Assembly (NCBI GenBank): GCA_947450745.1
Contig: CANFYD010000172.1
Location: 1-7,520 of the forward strand
Direction of reading: 5' to 3'
Source of the DNA: Burkholderiales bacterium
GTDB taxonomy: Bacteria; Pseudomonadota; Gammaproteobacteria; Burkholderiales; Burkholderiaceae_C
Length of the DNA stretch: 7,520 bases
This document shows positions 5,913 to 7,520 of this stretch, in pieces. The translations under genes were made by a program, and so were the position numbers. How positions within the stretch are numbered: the first letter of the stretch is position 1; each line of letters opens with the position of its first letter. The notes beneath the pieces are model-generated. The model was given only the letters and a program-made list of their open reading frames with translations. It did no database searches and had not been told where the DNA came from.

Positions 5913-6902
5913 ATGACTGAGACATTGAATATCGGCGTGATCGGCTTGGGCGTGATGGGCCGGCGCATGCTGGACCGGCTGAGTGCCCACCCGCGGCTGC
6001 GCGCCTGCCTGGTCTGGGACGCCAACCCGGCCGCCGTGGCGCAGGCACTGCAAGCCCACCCCCACCTGCAAGCGGCCACCGATGCGGCAGCGCTGATCGG
6101 CCACGCCGGCCTGCACAGCCTCTACATCGCCACGCCACCGGCACCTCACATGGCGCTGTCCGAGCTGGCCTTCGATGCCGGGCTGGCAGTGTTTTGTGAA
6201 AAGCCGCTGACGGTCGACTTTGCCGCCGCCCGCGCCTGCATCCAGCGCATCGAACAGCAGGGGCAGCGCGCCGCAGTCAACTTTGCGCTGGCCTCGGCAC
6301 CCGGCTTGGCGCTGTTGGAGCAGGCCTTCGGCCAGGCGTCCAGTGCGGCGGAGCTGGGCTTTGGCGCGCTCGATGAAGTGCAGCTCAACGTCGCCTTCGC
6401 CGCTTGGCCGCGCCCGTGGCAAGCGGCGGCCGGTTCTTGGCTGAGCGAGCGGCGCGAAGGCGGTTTCACGCGCGAAGTGCTGTCGCATTTCATCTTCGTG
6501 CTGCAACGCGTGCTCGGGCCCGCCACGGTCACGCGCAGCGCCGTCAGCTACCCGGCGGACGGTGTCGGTGCCGAAACAGACCTGCAAGCCGAGCTGCAAG
6601 CGGCCGGCTGCAAGGTCAGCATCAATGCCCGGGTCGGCGGCAACATCGCCGACGACAACCGCATGCTGTGGCGTGCGGCCCAGGGTGAGATCGAACTGAG
6701 CACCTGGTTCAGCCAGATTCGACAGCAAGGTGGAAGCAGCGCACTCGATGGCGGCGACACCGACAGCCTGCGGGCGCTGGCCCAGACCGATCAACTCGAT
6801 CAATGGGCGGCCCTGATCGAAGGCCGGCCGCACAGCCTGCCCGGCTATGCCGAGGCGCTGGCCGTGCAGGAAACCATCGAGGCCCTGCTGCTTGGGCGCT
6901 GA
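5913..6902 (+). CDS. Gfo/Idh/MocA-family NAD(P)-dependent oxidoreductase
   Basis: A 329-residue cytoplasmic dehydrogenase of the Gfo/Idh/MocA fold; the substrate is unknown. The N-terminal Rossmann domain (about 5-118) has VIGLGVMG with G11-x-G13-x-x-G16 for the dinucleotide, an acidic D36 at the end of the second strand that suggests NAD(H) preference, YIATPP (71-76), and the family motif CEKPLTV with E96-K97-P98, where K97 is the usual active-site lysine. The C-terminal alpha/beta domain (about 125-329) has GGFTREVLSH at 183-192. The His at 192 aligns with the usual catalytic His, but the Asp four residues before it in most members is Glu (E188). That suggests a divergent subfamily rather than a dead enzyme. 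The start has a good Shine-Dalgarno. The gene is divergent from the Bcr/CflA exporter and may share its control. It has no downstream partner on its strand. Confidence 0.93.
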   Translation: MTETLNIGVIGLGVMGRRMLDRLSAHPRLRACLVWDANPAAVAQALQAHPHLQAATDAAALIGHAGLHSLYIATPPAPHMALSELAFDAGLAVFCEKPLTVDFAAARACIQRIEQQGQRAAVNFALASAPGLALLEQAFGQASSAAELGFGALDEVQLNVAFAAWPRPWQAAAGSWLSERREGGFTREVLSHFIFVLQRVLGPATVTRSAVSYPADGVGAETDLQAELQAAGCKVSINARVGGNIADDNRMLWRAAQGEIELSTWFSQIRQQGGSSALDGGDTDSLRALAQTDQLDQWAALIEGRPHSLPGYAEALAVQETIEALLLGR

Positions 6903-6960
6903 TAGCCATTCAGGCACAGTATTGGCACCTGGCGTTCGCGGTGAAACGGCGTACTCGCGG

Positions 6961-7057
6961 GATCAGCGCGGCGGGACGTTTTGCTCCGTGTCCTCCAGCG
7001 CAGCCTAGGGCTGCGGCCTCCTCCTTGACCTGCGCAAAACGTCCCGCCGCGCTGATC
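6961..7057. repeat. Long inverted repeat with 24-base perfect arms
   Basis: The arm at 6961-6984 (gatcagcgcggcgggacg, then ttttgc) has an exact reverse complement at 7034-7057. The 49-base middle carries its own hairpin, CGCAGCC tag GGCTGCG (6999-7015). The minus strand of the middle contains AAGGAGGAGG. The element starts 58 bases after the oxidoreductase stop. Possible roles are a transcription end for that gene, a dispersed intergenic repeat, or a remnant of a small non-autonomous mobile element. No target-site duplication is evident beyond the GATC at each outer end, which belongs to the arms. Confidence 0.88.
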
Positions 7058-7161
7058 TTTCGGCTATGCGTTTGCTCATCCAGGCGGGCGCAGGTGCTCG
7101 TTCAGCAAGGGCATCGGTTGTGCCCTGCAGCGAAGTCAAGGGGGAGCGAAGCGGGTGGAGA

Positions 7162-7228
7162 GAGCCCGGACAGAAACAGTCCTGTGGACTGTTTGTGCCT
7201 GGCGAGCGCCAGGGCCGCTGGCCCTGGC
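7162..7228. repeat. Double-hairpin intergenic element
   Basis: GAGCCCG (7162-7168) is followed by a hairpin with a 9-base perfect stem and three-base loop (AAACAGTCC 7174-7182, tgt, partner 7186-7194). Then come the linker word TTGTGCCTGGCGA (7193-7205) and a second hairpin with a 9-base perfect stem and three-base loop (GCCAGGGCC 7208-7216, gct, partner 7220-7228). Order, spacing and linker are close to those of the insert at 3389-3464, while the stem sequences differ. This looks like a REP-type dispersed palindromic element. Confidence 0.7.
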
Positions 7229-7268
7229 ATGAGTGGCAGGACGCACCCGATGTCCGCAGCCGCGGCAG

Positions 7269-7295
7269 CTTTTCGCAATGCGGAAAGTTTTGTTT
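7269..7295 (+). terminator. Terminator-like hairpin on the plus strand before rnpB
   Basis: CTTTTCGC (7269-7276) pairs with GCGGAAAG (7280-7287) over eight positions including one G-U, with a three-base loop, and is followed by ttttgttt at 7288-7295. It points at rnpB from the oxidoreductase side and would keep plus-strand transcripts from running antisense through rnpB. The stem is short, so strength is uncertain. Confidence 0.5.
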
Positions 7296-7316
7296 CCGAT
7301 GAAATCGCAATAAAAA

Positions 7317-7520
7317 GTGAAGCAAGTCGATAGGCCGGATTCTGTGCGGGCCCGGCTTCTTGCGAAACCGGGCCCGTGACCGCCATTCCTCTTGGCCAGG
7401 CATCACTGCCTGGCTCGGTGCCACCTACCCGCCAGCTCTGCGAGCCGCATCAATACTGGCCTACTTGGTGTTGCTGCGCGTAGAGATTGCCCGTTTCACC
7501 CGACCCCCAGGGCTGCGCTC
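7317..7520 (-). ncRNA. rnpB: RNase P RNA, bacterial class A, 3' part (5' part outside window)
   Basis: The catalytic RNA of ribonuclease P, which removes 5' leaders from pre-tRNA. On the minus strand the conserved 3' features appear in order: GGGTGAAACGGGCAATCTC (about 7480-7501), AGCAACACCAAGTAGGCC, GGGTAGG, an AGTGATGCCTGGCC segment followed by AGAGGAATGGC, and finally CACAGAATCCGGCCTATCG (about 7329-7347). A long hairpin at 7347-7376, with a 13-base stem (one G-U) closed by a GCAA tetraloop, sits where P18 is expected. The terminal CTTGCTTC (7326-7319) should be the 3' strand of P1, pairing with a GAAGCAAG beyond the window. Five T's follow at 7316-7312, so P1 plus the T-run may serve as terminator. 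The exact 3' end is uncertain by a few bases. About 200 of an expected 340-400 bases are present. Confidence 0.94.

Larger units (their letters stand above)
6903..7316. other. 414-base intergenic region rich in hairpins, no supported protein gene
   Basis: Between the oxidoreductase stop and the 3' end of rnpB no frame has protein-like composition with a ribosome site. Frames starting at 7066 (+) and several on the minus strand run through the hairpins and into rnpB, and are judged fortuitous. The region holds the long inverted repeat at 6961-7057, a minor hairpin AGGGCA/TGCCCT (7108-7113 with 7121-7126), the double-hairpin element 7162-7228 and a terminator-like hairpin 7269-7295. Both flanking genes point into it. 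Confidence 0.8.

Noticed and set aside
5799..6917. N-terminal extension of the exporter frame to a start at 6917 (minus strand)
   Set aside because: The added 373 residues are antisense to the oxidoreductase gene and have no membrane or domain features. The Bcr/CflA N-terminus begins naturally at the ATG at 5798.
6961..7057. Calling the 24-base inverted repeat the ends of an insertion sequence
   Set aside because: The enclosed 49 bases cannot encode a transposase and no target duplication is visible. It is reported only as an inverted repeat of unknown nature.
7005..7424. Minus- and plus-strand open frames of 78-139 codons near the window end (also 7066-7302 and 7102-7386)
   Set aside because: They run through hairpins or into rnpB, start without ribosome sites and resemble no protein family.

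Overview
The window is GC-rich (about 65% by eye) and looks like chromosomal DNA of a betaproteobacterium, probably order Burkholderiales (Rubrivivax/Leptothrix/Roseateles-like). That placement rests on protein style, codon use and the type of RNase P RNA; it is inferred, not searched. It holds five protein genes, two of them with debatable starts, and part of one RNA gene. No transposase, integrase, tRNA, CRISPR array or phage gene is visible.

Layout. Positions 1-777 (+) are the C-terminal part of a SulP-family anion transporter with its STAS domain; the 5' part lies outside the window. After a 177-base gap with a degenerate 9-base tandem array comes a membrane-bound hybrid sensor histidine kinase (955-3303, +; HAMP, PAS, HisKA, HATPase, receiver). 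It converges on a periplasmic alpha-carbonic anhydrase (3490-4482, -). The space between them is filled by two copies of a hairpin-forming repeat; the second carries 76 extra bases made of two further palindromes. Behind the anhydrase on the minus strand is a Bcr/CflA-type multidrug exporter of the MFS (4593-5798, -). It is divergent, across 114 bases, from a Gfo/Idh/MocA-type NAD(P)-dependent oxidoreductase (5913-6902, +).

Positions 6903-7316 have no convincing protein gene but are full of structure: a long inverted repeat with perfect 24-base arms, a double-hairpin element resembling the 76-base insert upstream, and a terminator-like hairpin. From about 7317 to the window end is the 3' part of rnpB (RNase P RNA) on the minus strand.

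How the genes relate. The transporter, sensor kinase and carbonic anhydrase could all bear on inorganic carbon or anion handling at the envelope, since some SulP proteins carry bicarbonate, but only adjacency supports this. The exporter and oxidoreductase share a divergent promoter region with a dyad that could be an operator. Most of the window is ordinary accessory-type chromosome. The unusual signal is in the non-coding DNA, where two intergenic regions about 3.7 kb apart carry related palindromic elements.
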